Shown here: in pieces, positions 17,323 to 25,725 of the stretch
Numbering within the stretch: the stretch's first letter is position 1
Layout of the letters: each line of letters begins with the position of its first letter
DNA from: Erysipelothrix sp.
GTDB lineage: Bacteria > Bacillota_I > Bacilli_A > Erysipelotrichales > Erysipelotrichaceae
NCBI GenBank assembly: GCA_012512455.1
Contig: JAAZEF010000050.1
Coordinates: 1-40,713, forward strand
Length of the DNA: 40,713 bases
Reading direction: 5' to 3'
Notes under the pieces: generated by a model
Seen by the model: only the letters and a program-made list of their open reading frames with translations
Database searches by the model: none
What the model was told of the DNA's origin: nothing
Position numbers and translations under genes: made by a program

Positions 17323-17547
17323 ATGAAGAAAGTAATAGGATTGGCTGTCGCGGCAGCAACAGGTGTACTCTTATATCGTGAGTACAACCGTCGTAAATTA
17401 GAAGGCGATGCCTTTATCGTTAACCTCGATAATCAAGTTCATAATATAATTGATGAAGTTGGCGCAAGAATTGACTCGCTACTTGCGAACATCGAAGACA
17501 AACTCGATGAAGTAGAAGAAGAAGTCGAAAAAGTAATTAACGACTAA
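17323..17547 (+). CDS. Small membrane-anchored coiled-coil protein
   Basis: A 74-residue protein that I do not recognise as a named family. Residues 3-19 are a short hydrophobic segment (VIGLAVAAATGVLLY) followed by a basic cluster (REYNRRKLE), suggesting an N-terminal membrane anchor with the rest in the cytoplasm. Residues 32-74 form an amphipathic, very acidic helix with heptad character ending DEVEEEVEKVIND. The GGAGGG ribosome-binding site and codon use support translation. It is a single-gene unit between its own weak promoter and a terminator. Confidence 0.7.
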   Translation: MKKVIGLAVAAATGVLLYREYNRRKLEGDAFIVNLDNQVHNIIDEVGARIDSLLANIEDKLDEVEEEVEKVIND

Positions 17548-17558
17548 AGAAATTTAAT

Positions 17559-17593
17559 AAAGTGACAATCGGTAACGACTGATTGTCATTTTA
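17559..17593 (+). terminator. Terminator between the small protein gene and ecfA1
   Basis: A 12-bp stem (AAAGTGACAATC/GATTGTCATTTT, one G-T pair) with a 10-nt loop and a TTTT end. It lies only about 20 nt before ecfA1, with no clear promoter between, so it may act as an attenuator for the ecf operon rather than a full stop. Confidence 0.65.
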
Positions 17594-17613
17594 GTGATTG
17601 AAGGAGTGACAAG

Positions 17614-18441
17614 GTGCAATTAGAGGTCAAAAATTTATCTTTTAATTATGATCAAGGACGTGAAGACGCCTTAAAAGATATTAGTTTTAGTGTAGAAAAA
17701 GGATCTTATACAACCATTATAGGACACAACGGTAGCGGTAAATCAACCATCGCTAAGCTTTTAGTTGGCCTATTGGAGAAAAAAAGAGGCTCAATAAAAA
17801 TAGATGGCGTTGAGTTAGAAGAAGAAAATGTCTATGAAATACGTGATAAGATTGCGATAGTGTTTCAAAACCCAGACAATCAATTCATAGGTTCTACGGT
17901 ACGTGATGATATCGCTTTTGGTTTAGAGAATCACAATATAGAGCCCAGTGTTATGGATAATATCATTAATTATTTTGCTCAAGAAGTTAATATGAGCGAG
18001 TTTTTAGACCATGAACCCTCTAAATTATCAGGTGGACAAAAACAAAGAGTTGCCTTAGCAGGCGTCTTAGCTATCAATCCTGAAATTTTAATCATGGACG
18101 AATCGACCTCAATGTTAGACCCTAAGGGTAAAAAAGAAGTCAATGAATTAGTTGACCAAATCCATAAAAGACATGGAACCACCATTATTTCAATCACCCA
18201 TGATATTGAAGAAGTAAACCGAGCAGATCAAGTCATAGTCTTAAACGATGGTGAACTCATCTTTGATGGCTCCCCTAAAGATATTCTTTTACTACAAAAG
18301 GAACTTACTCAAATACAACTCGATGTACCTTTTAGTGTGAAGTTCGCAAGTCAACTTCAAGAAAAAGGTATCCCATTAGCAGATATCTTAGATGAAGAAA
18401 GGATAGTGGAACAGTTATGTCAATTAAATTCAAACAAGTAG
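17614..18441 (+). CDS. ecfA1: ECF transporter energy-coupling ATPase EcfA1
   Basis: One of two ATPases driving group II ECF vitamin and metal importers. Walker A GHNGSGKST (37-45), the Q-loop FQNPDNQFIGSTVRDDIAFG typical of EcfA1, signature LSGGQKQ (138-144), and Walker B ILIMDES with Asp162-Glu163 are all intact; 275 residues. GTG start with GAAGGAG 9 nt upstream. Its end overlaps ecfA2 by 25 nt. No substrate-binding S component lies nearby, as expected for shared ECF modules whose S components are encoded elsewhere. Confidence 0.95.
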   Translation: MQLEVKNLSFNYDQGREDALKDISFSVEKGSYTTIIGHNGSGKSTIAKLLVGLLEKKRGSIKIDGVELEEENVYEIRDKIAIVFQNPDNQFIGSTVRDDIAFGLENHNIEPSVMDNIINYFAQEVNMSEFLDHEPSKLSGGQKQRVALAGVLAINPEILIMDESTSMLDPKGKKEVNELVDQIHKRHGTTIISITHDIEEVNRADQVIVLNDGELIFDGSPKDILLLQKELTQIQLDVPFSVKFASQLQEKGIPLADILDEERIVEQLCQLNSNK

Positions 18442-19274
18442 CACATACTTATGGCCAAGACACTCCATTTTCTTTTCAAGCTCTCGAAGATGTCAATTTA
18501 GAAATAGAACCTCATAAAATCACGGCCATAATTGGTGCCACAGGCTCTGGTAAATCAACTTTAGTCCAACATTTAAATGCTTTATTATTACCCACCCATG
18601 GTGAAGTTACTATTGAAGATAAAGTCATTGTAGCCAATGAGAAACCTAAACAATTAAAGGCCTTAAGAGAAAAAGTAGGCTTAGTCTTTCAGTTCTCTGA
18701 AGCACAACTCTTTGAAGAAACTATTCTTAAAGATGTGATGTTTGGTCCTAAAAACTTTGGTAAAAGTGAAGAAGAAGCGACCATCCTCGCAAAAGAAGCC
18801 CTAACATTAGTTGGTATAGAAGAAGACTATTACGATCAATCACCACTAGAGTTATCAGGTGGTCAGAAACGTCGTGTCGCGATTGCGGGTGTTATTGCCT
18901 CCAATCCATCAATCTTAGTACTCGATGAACCAACAGCTGGACTAGATCCTCAAGGTACATTAGCTATGATGCAACTCTTTTTAGATTTAAATAAAGAGCG
19001 TTCAACCACTATTTTATTGGTAACTCACGATATGGATCATGTGTTACGTTATGCGGACAATGTTGTGGTCATGGATAAAGGGAAAATGATTTATCATAAT
19101 GATAAATATTCTTTATTTGAAAATGCTCAATTATTAAATGATTTAGGCTTAGTGGTTCCTAAAGTTATTGCGATGCGTGATGCTTTAATAGAAAAAGGAA
19201 TAAGACTCTCTAAACAAATTTATACACTAGAGGAATTAGTAGAAGCTGTCTTCAAGGAGGTCACCCATGGATAA
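18417..19274 (+). CDS. ecfA2: ECF transporter energy-coupling ATPase EcfA2
   Basis: Second ATPase of the ECF module, pairing with EcfA1 and EcfT at the inner face of the membrane. Walker A GATGSGKST (40-48), EcfA2-type Q-loop VFQFSEAQLFEETILKDVMF, LSGGQ (146-150) and VLDEPTAGLDP (168-178) are complete; 285 residues. It overlaps ecfA1 by 25 nt and ecfT by 8 nt, so the subunits are made in a coupled fashion. Confidence 0.95.
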   Translation: MSIKFKQVAHTYGQDTPFSFQALEDVNLEIEPHKITAIIGATGSGKSTLVQHLNALLLPTHGEVTIEDKVIVANEKPKQLKALREKVGLVFQFSEAQLFEETILKDVMFGPKNFGKSEEEATILAKEALTLVGIEEDYYDQSPLELSGGQKRRVAIAGVIASNPSILVLDEPTAGLDPQGTLAMMQLFLDLNKERSTTILLVTHDMDHVLRYADNVVVMDKGKMIYHNDKYSLFENAQLLNDLGLVVPKVIAMRDALIEKGIRLSKQIYTLEELVEAVFKEVTHG

Positions 19275-20064
19275 TATTGCGTTAGGTCGTTACTTACCAT
19301 TAGACTCTTGGATGCACAAAATTGATCCTCGCTTCAAGATTATTGGCATGATCATTATGTTAGTCGCTATCTTCATTCCATCAGGTTGGATAGGTTATGC
19401 CCTTTTGAGTCTTGTGGTTATAGGTGTACTAGTCATCTCTAAGATTCCATTTAAATTTATTATTACTTCATTTAAACCTATGCTATTTATGATGTTATTT
19501 TTATTAGTTATTAATATCTTTGTTTCCAAGACAGGTCGTCTTTTACTCGATTTAGGTTTTATTAAAATTTATAGTGATGCCTTAAGTAAAACAGCATATA
19601 TTGGAATTCGTTTAGTCTTGATGATAGTCGTAACGACAATCTTAACGACCACAACTAAACCTTTAGACATGACTTTAGGTATTGAGGACTTATTGAAACC
19701 ATTAAAGCGATTTGGGGTTCCAGCTCATGAAATCGCAATGATGATTTCAATTGCTTTACGTTTTATTCCAACTCTTATTGATGAAACTAACCGAATTATG
19801 AAGGCTCAGTCCTCACGAGGTGTTGATTTTCAAGAAGGTAGTCTAAAGGAACGTATAGTTGGTATTCTGTCATTAATTGTTCCTTTGTTTGTGTCAGCTT
19901 TTCAAAGAGCTGAAGATTTAGCGGATGCGATGGAAGCAAGAGGTTATTCACCAGGCAGAACTCGTACCCGTTATAAACAATTAGAAATTAAACAACATGA
20001 CTATGTCTTTTTAAGTGGCTGTACTATTGTTTTACTAGCAATTATTGTATTGGGGATTCTGTGA
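19267..20064 (+). CDS. ecfT: ECF transporter transmembrane subunit EcfT
   Basis: 265-residue membrane scaffold that couples the two ATPases to S components. It starts with RYLPLDSWMHKIDPRFKIIG, a hallmark of the CbiQ/EcfT family, and carries the two coupling-helix Ala/Ser-Arg-Gly motifs: SSRGVDF (about 185) and EARGYSPGRTRTRY (about 218-232). Hydrophobic segments are at about 23-62, 72-92, 105-127 and 243-264. An AAGGAGG site lies in the end of ecfA2. The TGA stop overlaps the truA GTG by 4 nt. Confidence 0.95.
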   Translation: MDNIALGRYLPLDSWMHKIDPRFKIIGMIIMLVAIFIPSGWIGYALLSLVVIGVLVISKIPFKFIITSFKPMLFMMLFLLVINIFVSKTGRLLLDLGFIKIYSDALSKTAYIGIRLVLMIVVTTILTTTTKPLDMTLGIEDLLKPLKRFGVPAHEIAMMISIALRFIPTLIDETNRIMKAQSSRGVDFQEGSLKERIVGILSLIVPLFVSAFQRAEDLADAMEARGYSPGRTRTRYKQLEIKQHDYVFLSGCTIVLLAIIVLGIL

Positions 20065-20795
20065 GTCGTTATAAAGCAATTGTGGCCTATGAAGGTTCTC
20101 TATTTAAGGGTTGGCAGACTCAAGTTGATGGAATAACGGTTCAAGATAGTATTGAACAGACACTATCGAGAATGGAAAAGAAGCCAGTATCAATTGTAGG
20201 CTCTGGTCGTACAGATCGCGGTGTTAATGCTTTGGGTCAGGTGTTTCACTTTGATAGTGAGCTCAATATTCCTATTGATAGATTTCCATTAGCGATAAAT
20301 AATCAGTTGGTGGATGGTATTCATATTAAGAGTATAGAGAAAGTGGATGATTCTTTTCATGCACGAAAAGATGCGAAGGCTAAGGTCTATCAGTATCATA
20401 TTGAAATGGGCGACTATCAACTATTTGAAAGAAACCATGTCTATCAACTTAATAAGAGTTTGGATGTAACTATGATGGAAAAGAGTGCTCAGGTCTTAAT
20501 AGGTACTCATGACTTTACATCGTTTAACACGACTCCTTTGGAAGTAATTAATAATCAAGTGCGTACAATATATTCGATACAATTTAAGATTGTAGGTAGT
20601 CAGCTTCATATTGAGTTTATCGGAAGTGGTTTTCTTAGATATATGATACGAATGATTGTGATGACTTTGATTAATGTGGGACTTCATAAATTAGATGAGA
20701 ATGTAATTGAAGAATTTTTATTGGCTAAGGAAAAAGGGTTAGTGATTTATAATGCGCCTCCGGAAGGCTTAACCTTGATGAAAGTAAAATATTAA
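20061..20795 (+). CDS. truA: tRNA pseudouridine(38-40) synthase TruA
   Basis: Converts uridines 38-40 of the tRNA anticodon stem to pseudouridine. The catalytic Asp52 is in GSGRTDRGVNALGQVFHF, preceded by the N-terminal YKAIVAYEGSLFKGWQ and followed by ARKDAKAKVYQYHI; 244 residues. The GTG start overlaps ecfT (GTGA). In relatives rplM and rpsI follow at once; here about 12 kb of other genes intervene. Confidence 0.96.
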   Translation: MSRYKAIVAYEGSLFKGWQTQVDGITVQDSIEQTLSRMEKKPVSIVGSGRTDRGVNALGQVFHFDSELNIPIDRFPLAINNQLVDGIHIKSIEKVDDSFHARKDAKAKVYQYHIEMGDYQLFERNHVYQLNKSLDVTMMEKSAQVLIGTHDFTSFNTTPLEVINNQVRTIYSIQFKIVGSQLHIEFIGSGFLRYMIRMIVMTLINVGLHKLDENVIEEFLLAKEKGLVIYNAPPEGLTLMKVKY

Positions 20796-20825
20796 AATAA
20801 AATAGTTTTAACGGAGGTGTTTCTT

Positions 20826-21542
20826 ATGGAAAAATTCTTTGTTCATCCTTCTTTAATGGAAAGCAGTGCGGGTTATGATTTATTTTCATTGACCCATTTT
20901 ATTTATTTGTTAGTCTGTACTTTAGTTATTGTGTTCTTTAGTGTGTGGTATGTTAAGAGTGATCAAAAACGACGTCAATCTATACGTTGGTTAGTCGCTT
21001 CGATTGTCCTGTTGTCACAAGTGATACGAATAAGTGCTTCTAATATTACGATTGGCTTTCACTTATCGGAGTTACCACTACATCTGTGTGGAATGTCTGT
21101 ATTCTTGGTGTCCTATCATGCATGGCGTCCTAACGCTAGATTGAGTGATGCGATTTATATGCTGTCTTTGCCTGGAGCGATTGTTTCCTTATTGTTTCTG
21201 GATTGGAGTCATCAATATCAGTGGAATATCTTTACTTTGCAGAGTTGGATTGTTCACTTGATGATGGCAGTCTATGTCATTATGTTATTAGCGGGTCATG
21301 ATTTACATCCTCAGCGTAAAAACATATTAGCGGTGGCGACGATCTTTGCACTCTATGCGTCAGGGATATATGTGTTTAATAAATTATGGAATACCAACTT
21401 TTTATTTCTTAATTATCCAGCACCAGGATTTCCGATGGAGACCTTCTCAAGTTGGTTAGGAAATCCGGGCTATATTTTGATTTTGTTAGGGATATTGTTG
21501 TCGCTTTGGACTATTATGTATGGCTTTAGGAAGACTTCTTGA
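20826..21542 (+). CDS. TIGR02206/YwaF family integral membrane protein
   Basis: 238 residues with about seven hydrophobic segments. The HLSELPLHLCGMSVFLVSYH stretch (with conserved LPLHLC) and the GNPGYILILLGILL end resemble the TIGR02206 (YwaF) family of multi-pass proteins of unknown function. ATG 20826 is preferred over the in-frame GTG at 20817 because GGAGG lies 8 nt before the ATG and would overlap the earlier start. It begins 30 nt after truA and may be co-transcribed with it; a terminator ends the unit. Confidence 0.82.
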   Translation: MEKFFVHPSLMESSAGYDLFSLTHFIYLLVCTLVIVFFSVWYVKSDQKRRQSIRWLVASIVLLSQVIRISASNITIGFHLSELPLHLCGMSVFLVSYHAWRPNARLSDAIYMLSLPGAIVSLLFLDWSHQYQWNIFTLQSWIVHLMMAVYVIMLLAGHDLHPQRKNILAVATIFALYASGIYVFNKLWNTNFLFLNYPAPGFPMETFSSWLGNPGYILILLGILLSLWTIMYGFRKTS

Positions 21543-21557
21543 TTGGAGTCTTTTTTT
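21531..21557 (+). terminator. Intrinsic terminator after the TIGR02206 gene
   Basis: AAGACT/AGTCTT stem followed by seven T. The 5' arm lies in the last codons of the gene. It closes the ecf-truA transcription unit. Confidence 0.75.
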
Positions 21558-21610
21558 AATGTAAATGTAAGAGAATGTAAGAAATCGTCATAATCACTCA
21601 TTAAATGTAA
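21558..21610 (+). repeat. Four AATGTAA direct repeats upstream of the peptide-transporter promoter
   Basis: AATGTAA occurs at 21558, 21564, 21574 and 21604, all on the same strand and ending 10 bp before the -35 element. The spacings of 10 and 30 between the last three put them on one face of the helix, as for direct-repeat binding regulators. Confidence 0.5.
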
Positions 21611-21619
21611 ATACTTTTA

Positions 21620-21648
21620 TTGACTTATGAAAATATTTGCAATATACT
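21620..21648 (+). promoter_or_regulatory. Promoter of the peptide ABC transporter
   Basis: TTGACT (21620-21625) and TATACT (21643-21648) with a 17-bp spacer, about 40 nt before the substrate-binding protein start. Confidence 0.75.
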
Positions 21649-21689
21649 TGGGTAAATATTCCAAAGAGGGATATACAAGGAGGATTTTT

Positions 21690-23216
21690 ATGAATAAAAG
21701 ACTAGTACGTATCTTTATGATAGCGCTAGCCTTGCTCCTATTTGTGAGTGCTTGCTCTACAGGTGATAATGGCAATGGCGATGTTAAAGATACTCTTACT
21801 GTCGGTATGGGTGGCGACGCTGTTAGCCTCGATCCCCATGCGACCAATGACCAACCGTCATCTCGAGTGACGAAACAGATTTATGATACATTGCTAGTTC
21901 AAACTGAAGAGCTTGAATTAGAACCAGGTCTTGCGACAGAATGGGAACAAGTTGATGACTTAACCTTTGAGTTTAAACTCCGTGAAGATGTTAAATTCAC
22001 GAATGGTGAAGCACTAACCGCAGATGATGTTAAATTTACTATTGAACGTGGTAAAGAATCTGCAAATATATCCCATATTGTTGGTGCGATTAGTAGTGTA
22101 GAAGTTGTTGATGAACATACTGTTCGTGTTAGCACTTCAGAACCTTTTGGTCCACTATTGACACACTTGGCTCACCCTGCCGCAGCGATTCTTAATGAAA
22201 AAGCGGTCACTGAAGGTGGCGAAGACTACGGTCTAAATCCTGTGGGAACTGGACCTTACAAGTTTGTATCTTGGACTACTGGCGATAGTATTACGCTAGT
22301 TGAGAATGAAGACTACTGGGGCGATGCTCCTAAGACTAAGAATGTTGTCTTTAAGGTTGTTACTGAAAACTCAGTTCGTACCGTCCAATTAGAGACTGGT
22401 GAACTGGATATTGCTTATGACATTCAACCTTCCGATGTGAAACGTGTTGAAGATGATGAGAATTTAGAACTACTTAGAGATGCGAACCTCTCTACAACAT
22501 ATATTGGTTTTAATACTCAAAAAGAACCATTTGATGATGTAAGAGTACGTCAAGCGATCAACTATGCTCTTGATATGAATGCTGTTGTTGAAACAGTTTA
22601 TCAAGGTGTTGGTTCACCGGCAAAGGGACCTTTAGGACCTAACGTATTTGGTGCTAACACTGATTTAGTTGAATATGAACAAGATATTGAAAAGGCGAAA
22701 GAATTATTGGCTGATGCTGGATTTGCGGATGGCTTTACTACTACGCTTTGGACAAATGAAAACCAACAACGTATTGATATTGCGACTATTGTACAAAGTC
22801 AACTTGCTGAAGTTGGTATTACAGTTGAAGTTGAAATCGTTGAGTGGGGTCAATACTTAGAAGATACAGCTGCAGGTAAACATGACATGTTTATTCTTGG
22901 TTGGTCTACTGTTACCGCAGATGCGGATTATGGACTCTACGCTCTGTTCCATAGCTCACAACATGGTGAGGCTGGAAACAGACAGTTCTATGACAACAGT
23001 GATGTTGACAGACTACTTGATCTAGGTCGTTCATCGGCTGATCAAGATGATCGATTAGCAGCTTATAAAGAAGCTCAAGAAATCATTCGTGATGATGCCC
23101 CATGGATCTTTACTTGGATTGGTGAGAACGTGTCAGGTATTCGTAACAATGTAGAAGGCTTCAAACAGCATCCTGCTGGTCACCACCGTCTCGATACGGT
23201 TAGCGTTACTAATTAA
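21690..23216 (+). CDS. Peptide/nickel-type ABC transporter substrate-binding lipoprotein (SBP family 5)
   Basis: 508 residues. An N-terminal lipoprotein signal (MNKRLVRIFMIALALLLFVS then AC, lipobox VSAC with Cys22) anchors it outside the membrane. The mature part shows the family 5 pattern: LTVGMGGDAVSLDPHATNDQ, LATEWEQVDDLTFEFKLRED with VKFTNGEALTADDVKFTIER, NPVGTGPYKFVSWTTGDSIT, and VRQAINYALDMNAVVETVYQ. Such proteins bind oligopeptides, dipeptides, nickel or sugars; the ligand cannot be told. The frame is open upstream, but AAGGAGG sets the start at 21690. It precedes two permease genes after a hairpin. Confidence 0.92.
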   Translation: MNKRLVRIFMIALALLLFVSACSTGDNGNGDVKDTLTVGMGGDAVSLDPHATNDQPSSRVTKQIYDTLLVQTEELELEPGLATEWEQVDDLTFEFKLREDVKFTNGEALTADDVKFTIERGKESANISHIVGAISSVEVVDEHTVRVSTSEPFGPLLTHLAHPAAAILNEKAVTEGGEDYGLNPVGTGPYKFVSWTTGDSITLVENEDYWGDAPKTKNVVFKVVTENSVRTVQLETGELDIAYDIQPSDVKRVEDDENLELLRDANLSTTYIGFNTQKEPFDDVRVRQAINYALDMNAVVETVYQGVGSPAKGPLGPNVFGANTDLVEYEQDIEKAKELLADAGFADGFTTTLWTNENQQRIDIATIVQSQLAEVGITVEVEIVEWGQYLEDTAAGKHDMFILGWSTVTADADYGLYALFHSSQHGEAGNRQFYDNSDVDRLLDLGRSSADQDDRLAAYKEAQEIIRDDAPWIFTWIGENVSGIRNNVEGFKQHPAGHHRLDTVSVTN

Positions 23217-23225
23217 TGTGTCTAG

Positions 23226-23260
23226 AGGGTCAATCTTGATGATTGACCCTTCTGTTTATT
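23226..23260 (+). terminator. Hairpin between binding protein and permease genes (partial terminator or processing site)
   Basis: A perfect 10-bp stem AGGGTCAATC/GATTGACCCT with a 5-nt loop, followed by TCTGTTTATT rather than a clean T run. Such elements commonly leave the binding-protein message more abundant than the permease message. Confidence 0.65.
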
Positions 23261-23277
23261 GAAAGGTTGTGGATGAT

Positions 23278-24207
23278 GTGATTCGCTATATTTTTAAAAG
23301 AATTATTTTGGTGATCCCAGTGTTATTTGCGGTCACATTTATTATTTTTTCTTTAATGCATTTTTCTTCAGGAGATCCTGCGCGAATGATTCTAGGAGAA
23401 CAAGCGACAGGTGAACAATTGGAACAATTACGTGAAGAAATGGGTCTTAATGATCCTTTTATGACTCAATATTTTCGTTATACAAAAGGTGTTTTCTTAG
23501 AAGGTGACTTAGGTCGTTCCTATTTAACTAATCGACCCGTCAACCAAGAGATTGAATCTCGATATCCCAATACCATTAAACTGGCAGTAACTAGTATTGT
23601 GGTGGCGGTAGGTATTGGAATTCCTTTAGGAGTAATTTCTGCTATTAAGCAAAATACTTGGGTTGATAATGTGTCGATGTTTGTGGCCTTATTGGGCGTC
23701 TCAATGCCGGTATTTTGGCAGGGGATGTTACTGATTCTATTGTTTTCACTGACTCTGGGGTGGTTACCATCCTCGGGTTATAACACATGGCAACAAATGA
23801 TACTGCCAGCTATTACCTTAGGGACAGGGTCTGCTGCTATTATTGCGCGGATGACTCGTTCTAGTATGTTGGAAGTACATCGACAAGACTTTATTCGGAC
23901 AGCACGTGCTAAAGGGTTACATGAATTGATTGTTGTAAATCGACATACGTTACGTAATGCTTTAATTCCTGTGGTCACTGTCATTGGTCTACAGTTTGGG
24001 GCACTATTAGGTGGAGCGGTCTTAACCGAATCTATCTTTGGTATTCCTGGTTTGGGTTCTATGATTGTACAGGGAATTAGGACTCGTGACATGATGGTCG
24101 TACAAGGTGGTGTTATCTTAATTGCGCTGACCTTCACGGTAATCAATTTAATAGTAGATATTGCGTATGGCTTCTTGGATCCTAAGATCCGTGGCCAATA
24201 CAATTAG
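23278..24207 (+). CDS. Peptide-type ABC transporter permease (DppB/OppB family)
   Basis: 309 residues from GTG 23278. It starts IRYIFKRIILVIPVLFAVTF, the usual N-terminus, and has the DppB-type ectodomain before the binding-protein-dependent permease domain. The ATPase-contact loop (EAA-like) is FIRTARAKGLHELIVVNRHT followed by LRNALIPVVT. Six hydrophobic segments are visible. An in-frame GTG at 23269 is only 2 nt from AAAGG and is less likely. It pairs with the DppC-type gene downstream. Confidence 0.9.
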   Translation: MIRYIFKRIILVIPVLFAVTFIIFSLMHFSSGDPARMILGEQATGEQLEQLREEMGLNDPFMTQYFRYTKGVFLEGDLGRSYLTNRPVNQEIESRYPNTIKLAVTSIVVAVGIGIPLGVISAIKQNTWVDNVSMFVALLGVSMPVFWQGMLLILLFSLTLGWLPSSGYNTWQQMILPAITLGTGSAAIIARMTRSSMLEVHRQDFIRTARAKGLHELIVVNRHTLRNALIPVVTVIGLQFGALLGGAVLTESIFGIPGLGSMIVQGIRTRDMMVVQGGVILIALTFTVINLIVDIAYGFLDPKIRGQYN

Positions 24208-24219
24208 GAGTGGGTGTTT

Positions 24220-25101
24220 ATGTTTAAGAGAAAAAACAAACAAACAAACATTTATGCGACTATTGGTCCTTGGGAAGAAATGTGGATTCGTCTACGTAAA
24301 AACAGACTTGCTGTGGTGGGATTGATAGTTATCGTAGTTTTAATTATCGTGGCAATATTTGCTGACTTTGTAGCTCCATTTCCATTTGCTCAACAAGATT
24401 TAAATAATACGTTTGCTAAACCTAGCAGTGTCCATTGGTTTGGAACTGATAACTTTGGACGAGATATCTTCTCTCGTGTGGTCTATGGTTCTCGTGTTTC
24501 CTTACGAGTGGGTCTTATTTCAGTTGGTATTGCCTTAATTGTTGGTGGTATTTTAGGAGCTTTAGCTGGATATATTGGTGGTCTCTTTGATGGTATAGTG
24601 ATGAGAATTGTCGATATCATGTTAGCGATTCCTAGTATGTTATTAGCGATTGCGATTGTATCATCACTTGGTGGTGGTTTGACTAATGTAATGATTGCGG
24701 TAGGGATAGGTTCGATTCCTCAGTTTGCTCGTATTATGAGAGCGAGTGTTTTATCGTTGAAAGAGGAACAGTTTATTGAAGCTTCTCGTGCTTTAGGTCT
24801 GCGTAATCATGCTATTATCATCAGACATATTTTACCTAATACTTTGGCACCGGTAATTGTTCAATCGACATTGGGTGTGGCTAGTGCGATTCTCTCGGCT
24901 GCTTCCCTTGGTTTCTTGGGACTTGGTCTTGAGCCTCCTCGACCTGAGTGGGGTGCAATGTTAAGTGATGGTCGTCCTTATTTAAGAGATTTTCCTCATT
25001 TAACGACCTTTCCAGGTATTGCGATAATGATTACTATCTTGGCCTTAAACTTATTAGGTGATGGGTTAAGGGATGCTTTAGATCCAAAAATGAAAGAATA
25101 A
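24220..25101 (+). CDS. Peptide-type ABC transporter permease (DppC/OppC family)
   Basis: 293 residues. Its N-terminal LRKNRLAVVGLIVIVVLIIV and the HWFGTDNFGRDIFSRVVYGS signature are typical of DppC/OppC, with an EAA-like loop FIEASRALGLRNHAIIIRHI and then LPNTLAPVIVQ. It ends LLGDGLRDALDPKMKE, the family C-terminus. ATG 24220 follows TTAGGAG by 9 nt. A terminator comes right after; the ATPase genes (DppD/DppF type) that normally follow are absent. Confidence 0.92.
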   Translation: MFKRKNKQTNIYATIGPWEEMWIRLRKNRLAVVGLIVIVVLIIVAIFADFVAPFPFAQQDLNNTFAKPSSVHWFGTDNFGRDIFSRVVYGSRVSLRVGLISVGIALIVGGILGALAGYIGGLFDGIVMRIVDIMLAIPSMLLAIAIVSSLGGGLTNVMIAVGIGSIPQFARIMRASVLSLKEEQFIEASRALGLRNHAIIIRHILPNTLAPVIVQSTLGVASAILSAASLGFLGLGLEPPRPEWGAMLSDGRPYLRDFPHLTTFPGIAIMITILALNLLGDGLRDALDPKMKE

Positions 25102-25107
25102 CTAGAA

Positions 25108-25135
25108 AAGATGATCGTGATGATCATCTTTTTTT
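25108..25135 (+). terminator. Intrinsic terminator after the permease genes
   Basis: AAGATGATC/GATCATCTT stem with a 5-nt loop and seven T. Confidence 0.9.
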
Positions 25136-25137
25136 GT

Positions 25138-25143
25138 TACAAT
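25138..25143 (+). promoter_or_regulatory. Extended -10 promoter of the acetyltransferase gene
   Basis: TGTTACAAT (25135-25143) directly behind the terminator, 21 nt before the ATG; no good -35. Confidence 0.5.
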
Positions 25144-25164
25144 GAAAACAAGGGAGTGAGAATT

Positions 25165-25656
25165 ATGATACGATATGCGACTAAAGAAGATCTTAAAGCG
25201 ATGACCCAAATCTATAATGATGCGATTAAAAATAGTAGCGCTACCTATGATATTGATCCTCAGAGTGTGAAACAAAGAAGGCAGTGGTATGAGTCTCATC
25301 TAGAGAATAATCCAATTCTTGTGTATGAAATTGATAATAAATTAGTGGGCTATGCGACCTTGTCACCTTTTGGAAGTGATGATGGTTATCTCTATAGTGT
25401 GAATCTGAGTATTTATTTAGATTGGAATAATAGGGGAGAGGGCTATGGCAGTGATTTGATGAGAGCAATAATTGATATTGCTAAAAAGCGTCAAGATGTT
25501 CATACCATAGTTTCAGAAATAACATCGACTAATGAGGCGAGTATTGCTATTCATGAACGTTTTGGTTTTGAGTTTAGGGGAATTGTTTATGAGGTTGGTT
25601 ATAAATTTGGGAAGTTTCATGATATGTGTTATTACCAGTTAATGGTGAATTCTTGA
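25165..25656 (+). CDS. GNAT N-acetyltransferase, phosphinothricin acetyltransferase-like
   Basis: 163 residues. MIRYATKEDLKAMTQIYNDA then IKNSSATYDIDP matches the opening of the Pat/Bar-like GNAT group. The acetyl-CoA site is NRGEGYGSDLMRAIIDIAKK, and SEITSTNEASIAIHERFGFE then FRGIVYEVGYKFGKFHDMCY is the characteristic C-terminal half. Members acetylate small amines such as methionine sulfoximine or phosphinothricin, but the acceptor is unproven here. ATG 25165 follows AGGGAG by 9 nt; the frame runs upstream into the terminator, so earlier starts are rejected. Confidence 0.87.
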   Translation: MIRYATKEDLKAMTQIYNDAIKNSSATYDIDPQSVKQRRQWYESHLENNPILVYEIDNKLVGYATLSPFGSDDGYLYSVNLSIYLDWNNRGEGYGSDLMRAIIDIAKKRQDVHTIVSEITSTNEASIAIHERFGFEFRGIVYEVGYKFGKFHDMCYYQLMVNS

Positions 25657-25689
25657 CGCATTCTTAATTTAAGTAGTGATTGTTTATGA

Positions 25690-25695
25690 TAGAAT
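25690..25695 (+). promoter_or_regulatory. Extended -10 promoter of the MFS-GDPD pair
   Basis: TGATAGAAT (25687-25695), 31 nt before the MFS start; the -35 is not recognisable. Confidence 0.4.
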
Positions 25696-25725
25696 GAAGT
25701 TGTTAGTAAATAACTGGAGGAAAGA

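Noticed and set aside
23778-24203. 141-codon minus-strand frame inside the DppB-type permease gene
   Set aside because: Antisense to a clear permease with conserved EAA loop; composition follows the sense codons, so it is a shadow.
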